DNA from: Ancylobacter novellus
Lineage (GTDB): Bacteria > Pseudomonadota > Alphaproteobacteria > Rhizobiales > Methylopilaceae
Direction: 5' to 3'
NCBI GenBank assembly: GCA_003241695.1
Contig: QFPN01000002.1
Location: 1 to 64,000 of the forward strand
Length of the DNA stretch: 64,000 bases
Positions 44,726 to 53,469 of the stretch are shown one piece after another. The notes below the pieces were generated by a model, which worked only from the letters and a program-made list of their open reading frames with translations, was not told the DNA's origin and did no database searches. Both the position numbers and the translations under genes were made by a program. The stretch's first letter is position 1, and every line of letters begins with the position of its first letter.

Positions 44726-46672
44726 ATGTCGACTGCGCACCGTCCGACGCCGGACGCCGATCCCTTCCGGTCCGTGCTGCTTCGCGCCCAGGTCGCGGCC
44801 TACAGCCGGCAGGTCCCGCTGCTCTATGCGATGCTGTGCATGAGCTCGTTCGCGGTCGCCGCCGTGCATTACGGCGTGGCGCCGATCGCGCTGGTCGTGG
44901 CGGCTCCCGCGGTGCTTCTCACGTTCTGCGCCGTGCGATTCTATGTCTGGCGCCGACGTCGCGAGCGCGTGCCGGGCGCCGAGGAAGCCCGGCGGATGCT
45001 GCGCAGCGCCAATGTCATCGGTCCCGTTCTGGGCCTGTGCTTTCTGGTCTGGGCCATCGCGCTGTTCGGCTACGGCGACGCGTTCCAGAAGGCGCATGTC
45101 ATCTTCTTCTGCGGCTTCACCGTGCTCGGCTGCATCTTCTGTCAGATGCACGTCCGCACGGCGGCGCTCGGCGTCACGCTGACCATCATTCCGGCCCTGA
45201 CCGTATTTCTGCTGCTGCAGGGACAGCCCACGCTGGCGGCGATCGCGCTCAACCTCGCCGCGGTCTGCGTTGCGATGGTGCGAATGCTGCTCGTCCATTC
45301 GAGCAGTTTCGACTCCATGGTGGCGCTTCAGGCGGAGACCGAGCGGCTCAGCGAGGAGAACCGCCGTCTGGCGCTTGCCGACAGCCTGACCGGTCTGCCC
45401 AACCGGCGGCTTTTCTTCGAGGCCATCGAGAAGCGCGCCGCCTCCGATCCGGCGCGCCGGTCCTGCGTCATCGGCCTCATCGACCTCGACGGCTTCAAGC
45501 CCGTCAACGACCTGCACGGGCACGCGACCGGCGACAGGGTGCTGGTCGAGATCGGCCGCCGGCTCCAGTCGCTCGAGATCGAACATGTTTCCTTCGCGCG
45601 GCTCGGCGGCGACGAATTCGGCGTCTTCGTCGACGTCGAACTCGATCAAGAGGCGACTCTGCAGCTTGGCGAACGGATCTGCGACGCTCTCGGCGCGCCG
45701 GTCGCTCTGGAAGGCGTGCTGATCGAGCTGTCCGCCTCAATCGGCTTTGCAGCGAGCCGCGACGAACTCGCGTCGATCGAACGGCTCTACGAGCGGGCGG
45801 ACTACGCCCTCTATCACGCCAAGCACCACAGGCGCGGCCGCACGGTCCTGTTCTCCGCGGAGCATGAGACGGCGATCCGTCGCGTCGGACTGATCGAGCA
45901 GGCGCTGCGTCGCGCCGATCTCGCCGAAGAAATGTCTCTTCTCTTTCAGCCCGTGGTCGACGTCGCCGCACGCCAGACCGTCGCCTTCGAGGCGCTCGCG
46001 CGCTGGCGCTGCCCGGACCTCGGCGCGGTTTCGCCCGCCGAGTTCATCCCGATCGCGGAGCGGACCGACCTCATCAACCGCGTCACGCGGACATTGCTCG
46101 CCAAAGCGCTCGACGTCGCGGAGACGCTGCCGCCGGGCATGCGGGTTTCCTTCAACCTGTCGGCCCGAGACCTGACCCCCGAAGCCATCCTCGGCATCGT
46201 CCACGTGGTTCAGGCCAGCCGCGTGTCGCCGTCTCGTCTCGCCTTCGAGGTGACGGAAACGGCTGCGATGCGCGATTTCGCGGTCGCCGAGGGAGCGCTC
46301 GCGACTCTGAGGGCGCTCGGCGCGAAGATCGCTCTCGACGATTTCGGCTCCGGCTATTCGAGCCTGAACGCGGTGCGCCGCCTCACGCTCGACGCGATCA
46401 AGGTCGATCGCGGCTTCAGCGTGGACATCGAGAGGGACGAGACAGCCCGCGACATCGTCAAGACCGTCATCGACCTCTGCCGCAACCTGAAGCTCGGCTG
46501 CGTGGTCGAGGGCGTCGAAACCGAAGGCCAGGCGCGCATTCTGCGGTCGCTCGGCTGCACCGCGATCCAAGGCTACCTCTATTCGAAGCCGCTGTCGGCG
46601 GCCGAGATTCCCGCCTATCTCGAACGTGAGACCCGCCAGACGATCCCGGGCCGCGTCGCCGCGCCGGCATGA
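44726..46672 (+). CDS. membrane-bound GGDEF-EAL protein (c-di-GMP turnover)
   Basis: A 648-aa protein with about six N-terminal transmembrane helices, a GGDEF domain (ADSLTGLPNRRLFFE, RLGGDEFGVF) and an EAL domain (FEALARWRC, NLSARDL, EVTETAAM, DDFGSGYSSL, IKVDRGF, EGVETEGQ) with catalytic residues apparently intact. No RxxD inhibitory site precedes GGDEF, so product inhibition is not expected. Whether it mainly makes or breaks c-di-GMP cannot be told from sequence. Promoter lies in the 141-nt gap after ilvC. Confidence 0.9.
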   Translation: MSTAHRPTPDADPFRSVLLRAQVAAYSRQVPLLYAMLCMSSFAVAAVHYGVAPIALVVAAPAVLLTFCAVRFYVWRRRRERVPGAEEARRMLRSANVIGPVLGLCFLVWAIALFGYGDAFQKAHVIFFCGFTVLGCIFCQMHVRTAALGVTLTIIPALTVFLLLQGQPTLAAIALNLAAVCVAMVRMLLVHSSSFDSMVALQAETERLSEENRRLALADSLTGLPNRRLFFEAIEKRAASDPARRSCVIGLIDLDGFKPVNDLHGHATGDRVLVEIGRRLQSLEIEHVSFARLGGDEFGVFVDVELDQEATLQLGERICDALGAPVALEGVLIELSASIGFAASRDELASIERLYERADYALYHAKHHRRGRTVLFSAEHETAIRRVGLIEQALRRADLAEEMSLLFQPVVDVAARQTVAFEALARWRCPDLGAVSPAEFIPIAERTDLINRVTRTLLAKALDVAETLPPGMRVSFNLSARDLTPEAILGIVHVVQASRVSPSRLAFEVTETAAMRDFAVAEGALATLRALGAKIALDDFGSGYSSLNAVRRLTLDAIKVDRGFSVDIERDETARDIVKTVIDLCRNLKLGCVVEGVETEGQARILRSLGCTAIQGYLYSKPLSAAEIPAYLERETRQTIPGRVAAPA

Positions 46673-46772
46673 TCCGGCAGCACGGGAGCGGATCACGCAA
46701 GGGCGCCTTGCGGGCTCGGCGGAAACCGGACACAAGCCGCGCTTCTCCTCCCTCCGTTCCGAAGCGATTTTC

Positions 46773-47297
46773 ATGACCTTCGACAGCGTGATCCAGACGG
46801 CGCTCGACTTCGTGCGCGAGCACGAGGCCTGGGCGCCGGTCATCGTCTTCGTGCTGGCGCTGCTCGAGTCGATCGTCGGCCTGTCGCTCGCCGTGCCCTC
46901 GACCCCGATCTTCGTCGGCGTCGGGGCGCTGATCGGGGCGAGCAACATCGCGTTCTGGCCGATCTTCGCGGGCGTCGCGCTCGGCGGCTTCGTCGGCGAC
47001 TGGATCTCGTACTGGCTCGGCCGCCACTTCAAGGAGCCGGTGCTGAACTGTAAGGCGGTCCGGGACCGACCGCAGATCATCGAGCGCACCGAGGCGATCG
47101 TGCGGAAGTGGGGCATGGCGGCGGTGTTCGTGTGCCGCTTCATCAGCCCGATCCGCTCCTTCGTGCCGTTCGTCGCGGGCATGTTCCAGATGCCGTTCTG
47201 GCTGTTCCAGATCGCCAACGCGTCGTCGGCTGTGGTCTGGGCCTATGTGCTGCTCGCGCCGGGCGCTGCGCTGCTGAGGCACTACGGCATCGCCTGA
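46773..47297 (+). CDS. DedA/SNARE-associated family membrane protein
   Basis: A 174-aa inner-membrane protein. Family segments: FVLALLESIVGLSLAVPSTPIFVGVGALIGASNIAFWPIFAGVALGGFVGDWISYWLGRHF and FVCRFISPIRSFVPFVAGMFQMPFWLFQIANASSAVVWAYVLLAPG, including the conserved R/F(I)SPIRSFVP motif. DedA proteins are candidate undecaprenyl-phosphate or lipid flippases. The ATG at 46773 begins the family N-terminus. Confidence 0.9.
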   Translation: MTFDSVIQTALDFVREHEAWAPVIVFVLALLESIVGLSLAVPSTPIFVGVGALIGASNIAFWPIFAGVALGGFVGDWISYWLGRHFKEPVLNCKAVRDRPQIIERTEAIVRKWGMAAVFVCRFISPIRSFVPFVAGMFQMPFWLFQIANASSAVVWAYVLLAPGAALLRHYGIA

Positions 47298-47314
47298 CGA
47301 GTAGGCCGCAGATG

Positions 47315-47358
47315 AGGCTGCATCGCTGAACTGCACGCCGTTCAGCGATGCAGCCTCG
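47315..47358 (+). repeat. perfect 18-bp inverted repeat between dedA and pdxY
   Basis: GAGGCTGCATCGCTGAAC at 47315-47332 pairs perfectly with its complement at 47341-47358 around an 8-nt loop. It follows the DedA stop by 18 nt and precedes pdxY by 53 nt. No T-run follows, so it is a long hairpin that could limit read-through or protect mRNA. Confidence 0.6.
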
Positions 47359-47411
47359 ACGCGGAGATCGACGCGGCGCTAGAAGGCGGTTGGCTCACGG
47401 TCTTTCGCGTC

Positions 47412-48260
47412 ATGAACATCCTGTCGATCCAGTCCCACGTCGCCTACGGTCATGTCGGCAACGCGTCGGCCGCGTTTCCGCTGCAGCGGCTCGGCCATGA
47501 GGTCTGGGCCGTCAACACCGTGCAGTTCTCGAACCACACCGGCTACGGCGCCTGGCGCGGGCCGGTGTTCCCGGCCGAGACGATCCGCGAGGTGGTGCAG
47601 GGCGTCGAGGAGCGCGGCGTGCTCGGAACCTGCGACGGCGTCCTGTCCGGTTATATGGGCGAGGCGGCGATCGGCGAGGCGATCCTCGACGCCGCCCGGC
47701 GGGTGAAGGCCGCAAACCCGAAGGCGCTCTATTGCTGCGATCCGGTGATCGGCGACGTCGGCCGCGGGGTGTTCGTGCGGCCGGGCGTGCCGGAGTTCAT
47801 GCGCGATCGGGCGATCCTCGAGGCGGACGTCGCGACCCCGAACCAGTTCGAGCTCGGCTTCCTGACCGGCCGCGAGATCGCGACGCTTGGCCAGGCCAAG
47901 GCCGCGGTCGCGGCGCTGCGGGCCGCGGGTCCGGACGTGGTGCTGCTGACGAGCCTCCAGATTGACGAGACGCCCGGCGACGCGATCGAGATGCTGGCGG
48001 TCGACGGGGAGCGGGCGTGGCGCGTTCGCACGCCGCTGCTGCCGGTCTCGGTGAACGGCGCCGGCGACGCGACCGCGGCGCTGTTCTTCGCGCATCTGCT
48101 GGAGACCGGATCGGCGGCCGAGGCGCTGAAGAAGGCGGCCTCGTCCGTCTACGGCGTGCTGAAGGCGACGGCGGAAGCAGGATCGCGCGAGATCCTGACG
48201 GTGGCGGCGCAGGACGAATTCGTCGCGCCGAGCCGGGTGTTCGAGCCGGAGCCCGCATGA
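47412..48260 (+). CDS. pdxY: pyridoxal kinase
   Basis: A 282-aa kinase phosphorylating pyridoxal in the vitamin B6 salvage pathway. Family sequence is clear: MNILSIQSHVAYGHVGNASAAFPLQRLGHEVWAVNTVQFSNHTGYGAW, YCCDPVIGDVGRGVFVRPGVPEFM, TPNQFELGFLTG, and the anion hole/catalytic base region PVSVNGAGDATAALFFAHLLETG. Length is standard for PdxY. Monocistronic, downstream of the 47315 hairpin. Confidence 0.95.
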   Translation: MNILSIQSHVAYGHVGNASAAFPLQRLGHEVWAVNTVQFSNHTGYGAWRGPVFPAETIREVVQGVEERGVLGTCDGVLSGYMGEAAIGEAILDAARRVKAANPKALYCCDPVIGDVGRGVFVRPGVPEFMRDRAILEADVATPNQFELGFLTGREIATLGQAKAAVAALRAAGPDVVLLTSLQIDETPGDAIEMLAVDGERAWRVRTPLLPVSVNGAGDATAALFFAHLLETGSAAEALKKAASSVYGVLKATAEAGSREILTVAAQDEFVAPSRVFEPEPA

Positions 48261-48282
48261 GGTCCGGGACGCGACCTTTCCG

Positions 48283-48414
48283 CTCCCTCCCCCTTGTGGG
48301 GAGGGTAAGGGTGGGGGTGGCTCCGGATAAAGCGCTGACGTCGAGCGTCGAGCGGCGTCGCCGTCCGCGGTTTATTCTGAGCCACCCCCACCCCCGCCCC
48401 ACAAGGGGGAGGGG
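48283..48414. repeat. long intergenic inverted repeat between pdxY and a NUDIX gene
   Basis: Left arm 48283-48323 and right arm 48378-48414 are near-complementary GC-rich arms (CCCTCCCCCTTGTGGGGAGG-type and GGAGGGGG-type) around a 54-nt middle. Similar mirrored purine/pyrimidine-rich elements are frequent between genes in Hyphomicrobiales. Likely a structural repeat or terminator. Confidence 0.6.
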
Positions 48415-48429
48415 GGAAGAGGCTCCGTC

Positions 48430-49158
48430 ATGAGCGCCGATCTCGACGACGCGCCGGGCGCGCCGCGGGTTGTTCCGGTGCGCGGCGTTTCCGCCAGGCT
48501 GCTCGCCGGCCCCCATCCCGTCGAGGCGGCCGAGCGCGCATCCATCGCGCGCGAATGGGAAAAGGCTCTTGCTGAGAAGCCGAAGATGTTCGACGGGCGC
48601 GTGCTGCTCGGCGAGAGCGCGGAGGTCCGCGACGGCGCGCTCGAAGTCGCGTTCCGCGAGGTCGGCTTCTCGCTGATGATCTGGCGGCGGACGCTCCCGG
48701 CCGAGACGCGGCCCCTGCTCAACGTGTTCGGAGCCGCCGCCGTTGTCTCACGCGACGGCGCCGTGCTGCTGGGCCGGATGGGCGACCACACGGCGAACGC
48801 CGGCCGCGTCTATTTTCCCTGCGGCACGCCCGATCTCGGCGACGTCGTGGGCGAGCGCGTCGACCTCGACGGTTCGATCGCCCGCGAACTCAAGGAGGAG
48901 ACGGGGCTCGGCGAGGCCGACGCCTGTCCCACGGACCGCAGGCTCGCGGTGTTCCACGGCCCGCTCGTCGCTTATGTCCGCGTCTATCGCTCCGGCCTCG
49001 ACGCCGATGCGCTGCTGGCCAAGGCCCGAGCGCATCTCGCGGCCGACCCGGAGCCGGAGCTTTCAGAGGTCGTGATGAAGCGGCGAGGGGACGCGCTCGG
49101 CCCCGAGATCCCGCCTTACGCGCGCGCCGCGATCGAGGCGATCCTCGCGGCGGATTGA
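48430..49158 (+). CDS. NUDIX hydrolase, larger form
   Basis: A 242-aa NUDIX protein: LLNVFGAAAVVSRDGAVLLGRM, then the box region GTPDLGDVVGERVDLDGSIARELKEETGLGEAD, with REL/KEETG intact. The N-terminal 90 residues are a separate region, DDAPGAPRVVPVRGVSARLL. Substrate unknown; could act on nucleotide sugars, ADP-ribose or CoA. Start ATG at 48430 follows a purine-rich repeat arm that also supplies GAGG-type pairing. Confidence 0.8.
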   Translation: MSADLDDAPGAPRVVPVRGVSARLLAGPHPVEAAERASIAREWEKALAEKPKMFDGRVLLGESAEVRDGALEVAFREVGFSLMIWRRTLPAETRPLLNVFGAAAVVSRDGAVLLGRMGDHTANAGRVYFPCGTPDLGDVVGERVDLDGSIARELKEETGLGEADACPTDRRLAVFHGPLVAYVRVYRSGLDADALLAKARAHLAADPEPELSEVVMKRRGDALGPEIPPYARAAIEAILAAD

Positions 49159-49244
49159 TCCCGCGCCTCATTCGACGTAAATACATGGCCTCGCCGGGAT
49201 GTCCTCTATCCTCGCGTTCTTTTCGGTTTCGGATTTTTCAGTCG

Positions 49245-49340
49245 ATGCGCGCGACCGGCGTCATCATCGCGGACCTGACCACGGCCTTCCCCGGCCGCGC
49301 GTCGCTTCGCGCCCGTCTGCTTCTCCTTAGCCGCCCCTGA
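49245..49340 (+). CDS. leuA leader peptide (Leu-rich)
   Basis: A 31-codon reading frame from ATG 49245 to TGA 49340 in the leuA 5' region. Its end encodes ARLLLLSRP, with four consecutive leucine codons CTG CTT CTC CTT eight to five codons before the stop. A GC-rich hairpin immediately follows. Position before a leucine-biosynthesis gene and the leucine run are the classical features of transcription attenuation by ribosome stalling at Leu codons. Confidence 0.65.
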   Translation: MRATGVIIADLTTAFPGRASLRARLLLLSRP

Positions 49341-49377
49341 GGGCCGGCCGGGCGCTTCGCGCCTTGGCGCTCAGGGG
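49334..49377 (+). terminator. attenuator-like hairpin in the leuA leader
   Basis: CCCCTGAG (49334-49341) overlaps the leader stop codon and pairs with CTCAGGGG (49370-49377); within it, GGGCGC-TTC-GCGCCTT makes a nested hairpin (49350-49364). Ribosome position on the Leu codons just upstream would decide which structure forms. No long T-run follows, so the mechanism could also be translational. Confidence 0.5.
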
Positions 49378-49471
49378 AGAGACAAGAGCCGCCAGAGACG
49401 AGACGACAGGCGCGCCCGAAGCCGAAACGGCCAAGAGCGGGACCGGCGCCCGACCCAAGGACTGATCCGAA

Positions 49472-51022
49472 ATGACCGCTTCCAACGACCGCGTCGTCAT
49501 CTTCGACACGACGCTGCGCGACGGCGAGCAATGCCCCGGCGCGACCATGACCTTCGAGGAAAAGCTCGATGTTGCAGCTCTCCTGGATCGCATGGGAGTC
49601 GACGTCATCGAGGCCGGCTTCCCGATCGCGTCGAACGGCGACTTCGAGGCCGTTGCCGAGATCGCACGACGCACCGAGAACGCGACCGTCGCGGGCCTCG
49701 CGCGCGCCATTCCCGGTGACATCGCGCGCTGCGGCGAGGCGGTGCGCCATGCGCGGCGCGGCCGCATCCACACCTTCGTGTCGACCTCGCCGATCCATCT
49801 CGCGCACCAGATGCGCAAGACGGAAGCGGAAGTGATCGAGATCATCGCCGCGACAGTCGCTCAGGCGCGCAACCTCGTCGACGACGTCGAGTGGTCGGCG
49901 ATGGACGCGACCCGCACCCCGATCGACTATCTCTGCCGCGCGGTCGAAACCGCGATCAAGGCGGGCGCGACCACCATCAACCTGCCGGATACGGTCGGCT
50001 ACGCGACGCCCGAGGAATATGGCGACATGTTCCGCCAGGTGCGCGAGCGCGTGCCGGGCGCCGATCAGGTGATCTTCTCGACCCACTGCCACAACGACCT
50101 CGGCCTCGCGGTCGCGAACTCGCTGGCCGGGCTCGCGGGCGGCGCGCGGCAGATCGAATGCACCGTCAACGGCATCGGCGAGCGCGCGGGCAACGCGGCG
50201 CTGGAAGAGGTCGTCATGGCGCTCAGGACCCGCAAGGACGTGCTGCCCTGGGACACCGCGATCGAGAGCACCCTGCTGACCCGCGCCTCCCGCCTCGTCT
50301 CGGCCGCGACCTCGTTTCCGGTCCAGTACAACAAGGCGATCGTGGGCAAGAACGCGTTTGCGCATGAGAGCGGCATCCATCAGGATGGGATGCTGAAGAA
50401 CAACGAGACCTACGAGATCATGACGCCGGCCTCCGTCGGGCTGACCAAGACCTCGCTCGTCATGGGCAAGCATTCTGGCCGCGCGGCGTTCAAGGACAAG
50501 CTGAAAGCGCTCGGCTACGAGCTCGGCGAGAACGCGCTGCAGGACGCGTTCCAGCGCTTCAAGGACCTCGCGGACCGCAAGAAGCATGTCTACGACGAGG
50601 ACATCGAGGCGATCGTCGACAACCAGATCGCCTCGGGCCACGACCGCATCAAGGTGCTGTCGCTGACCGTGATCGCTGGCACCATGGGGCCGCAGTCCGC
50701 GACGCTGACCCTCGACATCGAGGGCGTGCACACGACCGTGCAGTCCTCGGGCAACGGCCCGGTGGACGCGATCTTCAACGCCATCCGTCGCGTGGTGCCG
50801 CACGAGGCGACGCTGGAGCTCTATCAGGTGCACGCCGTGACGGAGGGCACGGACGCGCAGGCGGAGGTGTCGGTGCGGCTCGAGGAGGACGGCAAGACCG
50901 TCACCGCGAAGGTCGCCGACCCAGATACGCTGGTGGCGTCCGCCAAGGCCTATGTGTCGGCGCTGAACAAGCTCTCGGCGAAGCGCGGCAAGATCAACGC
51001 GCAGGCCGCGATCAGCGCCTGA
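49472..51022 (+). CDS. leuA: 2-isopropylmalate synthase
   Basis: A 516-aa enzyme that condenses acetyl-CoA with 2-ketoisovalerate, the first committed step to leucine. DTTLRDGEQCPGATMT at the N-terminus, HCHNDLGLAVANSLAG (metal-binding HxH), and GKNAFAHESGIHQDGM are diagnostic. The C-terminal allosteric domain (AEVSVRLEEDGKTVTAKVADPDTL) is present, so leucine feedback inhibition is likely in addition to the leader-based control upstream. Confidence 0.96.
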   Translation: MTASNDRVVIFDTTLRDGEQCPGATMTFEEKLDVAALLDRMGVDVIEAGFPIASNGDFEAVAEIARRTENATVAGLARAIPGDIARCGEAVRHARRGRIHTFVSTSPIHLAHQMRKTEAEVIEIIAATVAQARNLVDDVEWSAMDATRTPIDYLCRAVETAIKAGATTINLPDTVGYATPEEYGDMFRQVRERVPGADQVIFSTHCHNDLGLAVANSLAGLAGGARQIECTVNGIGERAGNAALEEVVMALRTRKDVLPWDTAIESTLLTRASRLVSAATSFPVQYNKAIVGKNAFAHESGIHQDGMLKNNETYEIMTPASVGLTKTSLVMGKHSGRAAFKDKLKALGYELGENALQDAFQRFKDLADRKKHVYDEDIEAIVDNQIASGHDRIKVLSLTVIAGTMGPQSATLTLDIEGVHTTVQSSGNGPVDAIFNAIRRVVPHEATLELYQVHAVTEGTDAQAEVSVRLEEDGKTVTAKVADPDTLVASAKAYVSALNKLSAKRGKINAQAAISA

Positions 51023-51050
51023 CCGCAGGCTCGGGACTCGAAAACGGAAA

Positions 51051-51084
51051 ACGGGGCCGGCGCGAGCCGGCTCCGTCGTCGTTT
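51051..51084 (+). terminator. intrinsic terminator between leuA and the M4 protease gene
   Basis: ACGGGGCCGGC (51051-51061), loop GCGA, GCCGGCTCCGT (51066-51076) form an 11-bp stem with one G-T wobble, followed by CGTCGTTTC with a weak T stretch. It lies 28 nt after the leuA stop, and since the convergent M4 gene ends at 51109 it may serve both directions. Confidence 0.6.
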
Positions 51085-51108
51085 CACAGAGCCCCAGTCA
51101 CGGCCCGC

Positions 51109-53340
51109 TCACTCCCCTGAGGCGGCCGCGACGGTCGCGGCGTTCTTGCAGGTGTAGACGCGGATGTCGTCGATCATCCAGCCGTCCCACATCCCGTTGA
51201 AGTCGCTCGCGGCGCGGAAGCGGAACTTCACGTTCTTGCCGGAGAGCGACGACAGGTCGATGCGGCTCGACGTCCAGCCGCCGGAGAACGCCGAGAACGC
51301 CTTCTGGCCGGCGAGCGCGCTGCCCGTGCCGCTGAGAAGCGTGGCGTTATAGGGGTTGTCCAGGAACATGCCGGGACCGACCCGCTTCCAGGCTCCGCCG
51401 TTGACGCTGTACTCCACCACGCCGCCGGCGCGCGACCCGCCGCTGTCGGTGTAAAGATTGTAGTAGTGCGCGAAGCGCAGATAGGCCCCGGCCGGGATCG
51501 CAAGATTGCTGGTCGAGGCGATGTTGTCGTCGATTTGAGTGTTCGACGAGACGTAGACCGAATGGGCGTTGCTGGACGCGTAAATGTCGAGGACCTGCCA
51601 GTTGGGTCCGGCCGGCTGATAGGAGAAGTTGGCCGAGTTCTTGGCTTCGAACTTCTCGAAGGCGACGTTCTTGGGCGTCTTTCCGCTCGGGCAGGTGGCC
51701 GCCTCGGCGGGGATCGGCCAGTATTGCGGCTGCTCGCTCATCTCGGTGGCGGCGACGGCCTTCGTGACCTGCGAGCAGTCGCTGGCCGTGAGGGCGTCGC
51801 CCGCCTTGCCTTTCTTGGTCCTCGGCTTCGTACCGATCAGGTCTGTGCAGGCCTGTCGGAGAGCGTTGCCGAAGTCTGCGTAATCGCTCGACGAGGTCAG
51901 CATGAAGGCGTTGACGCGGTAGAAGATCGCCGACGCCTTGTCGATGCCGAGACCGCGGATCGACCGGCCGTTGAAACTGCCGCCGTCGGTGATGAGGTAG
52001 GCGGCCTTGTTGCCGACGCCGCTGTTGGTGTGGACGCCGCCCTGGTCGGTGAAGCTGAAGTCGCCCGTCCAGAACGTGCTCGTCATTCTGTCGGGTTGGC
52101 TCGACTGGGTCGGGTCCTTCATGTTGCGGATCGCGCCGATCGGCAGATCCTCGCCGAGCAGCCAGCCGTCCCCCGTCGCGCCGTCGGCGCGCTGGATCAG
52201 CTCTCCGAAGATGTCGGACAGGGATTCGTTGATCGAGCCGGACTGGTAATAATAGAACAGGTTCGACGTGAAGCTCGTGAAGCCGTGGCTCAGCTCATGG
52301 CCGACGACGTCGAGCGCGGTGGCGTAGTCCTTGCCGTACACCATCTGGCCAAGGTCCGAGCTCCAGAAGGCGTTGGCGAAATCCTGCCCGGCCGTATTCT
52401 GGTAGCGCACCGTCGAGACGAGCGTCAGACCTTTGTTGTCGAGGCTGTTGCGCCTGAAGCGCAGCGCATAATAGTCGTAGGTTTTTTCGGCGTATCTAAA
52501 GGCGAGCTTGACGTCCGGGACGGAGCTTCCGCCGGGATTGCCGACGCCGTCGGCCGCGCCGCACGGAACCTTGCTTTTCGAGTTCGCGGCGTCGCAGACC
52601 CGCTGGGTCGCGTTGGCGGGCGGCGCGGCGTGGTTGATCTGGTTGAACTGCACCGCGACGCGGCCGGTCTGCGCGTCGACCAGCACGAACTGGTCGATGT
52701 CGATCCGCGTCCTGCCGGTGACGGCGACCCGCCAGACGAGCGCGGGCGAGGCGGCCGGGCCGCCCATGACGCGGGCGTCGTGGATGGACAGGACCGGGTC
52801 CGAACCCTTCAGCTCGTCGGCCGTCACGCGATAGACGCGCGCCGTCGACTCCACCGCGATCTTGAGGGCGTCCGCCGCCGTCACATCGGCCTGCGTGGAG
52901 ACGTCGAGATCGCCGGCGCTCTTCGCCTGCACGGACTTGACGTTTCGGGAGGCGTCCATCTGGACGACCAGCTCGGCGCCGATGATCGGCAGGCCCTTGT
53001 AGCTCTGCTGGAAGCGGACGAAGCCGCGGCCGTCGTCGTCGACCGACGTCTTGGTCGCGGCGACGTCGCTCGTGCCGGCGCGCAGCCCGAAGGCGGAGGA
53101 TTGCTGGTTCAGGAACGCGGCCGCGGCCTGCTCGAACGTCGCCGCCCCGCCGGGCGCTGCGGCGGAGGCGACGGAGCCGCCGGCGGGGACGGACATCCAG
53201 GCGACGAGCCCTGTGGCGGGATTGCGGACGATTTCGACGCCGCCCGCCTGGGCGAACGCAAGGGCGGAACCTGAAACGGCGAAGGCGGCGGCGAACCCCA
53301 CCCTCGCGATATGGCGTTGAGAGGGGCGCATAGGTTTCAT
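51109..53340 (-). CDS. secreted M4-family (thermolysin-like) metalloprotease
   Basis: A protease of 743 aa from the ATG at 53340; translation from an earlier TTG would put residues before the signal peptide. Signal peptide HIARVGFAAAFAVSGSALAFA is followed by FTP/PepSY propeptide-like sequence (EQAAAAFLNQQSSAFGLRAG; VVQMDASRNVKSVQAKSAGDL). The catalytic domain has VVGHELSHGFTSFTSNLFYYYQSGSINESLSDIFGELIQ, giving the HExxH zinc site (H, H) and the downstream glutamate ligand, and the peptidase C-terminal part. The last about 170 aa form a beta-rich domain (VDDIRVYTCKNAA end). Probably digests extracellular proteins. Confidence 0.9.
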   Translation of the reverse strand: MKPMRPSQRHIARVGFAAAFAVSGSALAFAQAGGVEIVRNPATGLVAWMSVPAGGSVASAAAPGGAATFEQAAAAFLNQQSSAFGLRAGTSDVAATKTSVDDDGRGFVRFQQSYKGLPIIGAELVVQMDASRNVKSVQAKSAGDLDVSTQADVTAADALKIAVESTARVYRVTADELKGSDPVLSIHDARVMGGPAASPALVWRVAVTGRTRIDIDQFVLVDAQTGRVAVQFNQINHAAPPANATQRVCDAANSKSKVPCGAADGVGNPGGSSVPDVKLAFRYAEKTYDYYALRFRRNSLDNKGLTLVSTVRYQNTAGQDFANAFWSSDLGQMVYGKDYATALDVVGHELSHGFTSFTSNLFYYYQSGSINESLSDIFGELIQRADGATGDGWLLGEDLPIGAIRNMKDPTQSSQPDRMTSTFWTGDFSFTDQGGVHTNSGVGNKAAYLITDGGSFNGRSIRGLGIDKASAIFYRVNAFMLTSSSDYADFGNALRQACTDLIGTKPRTKKGKAGDALTASDCSQVTKAVAATEMSEQPQYWPIPAEAATCPSGKTPKNVAFEKFEAKNSANFSYQPAGPNWQVLDIYASSNAHSVYVSSNTQIDDNIASTSNLAIPAGAYLRFAHYYNLYTDSGGSRAGGVVEYSVNGGAWKRVGPGMFLDNPYNATLLSGTGSALAGQKAFSAFSGGWTSSRIDLSSLSGKNVKFRFRAASDFNGMWDGWMIDDIRVYTCKNAATVAAASGE

Positions 53341-53469
53341 CCGAAAAGCGTTTTTTGGCTCATTGCGATCAGAGACGGCCGTTACCGTCCATGACAAGTT
53401 TACGACAAGTCCAAAAAGAAAACATAGGCACTCATACGCACGTAATACTACGTAGGCGCGTTCTTTCCG

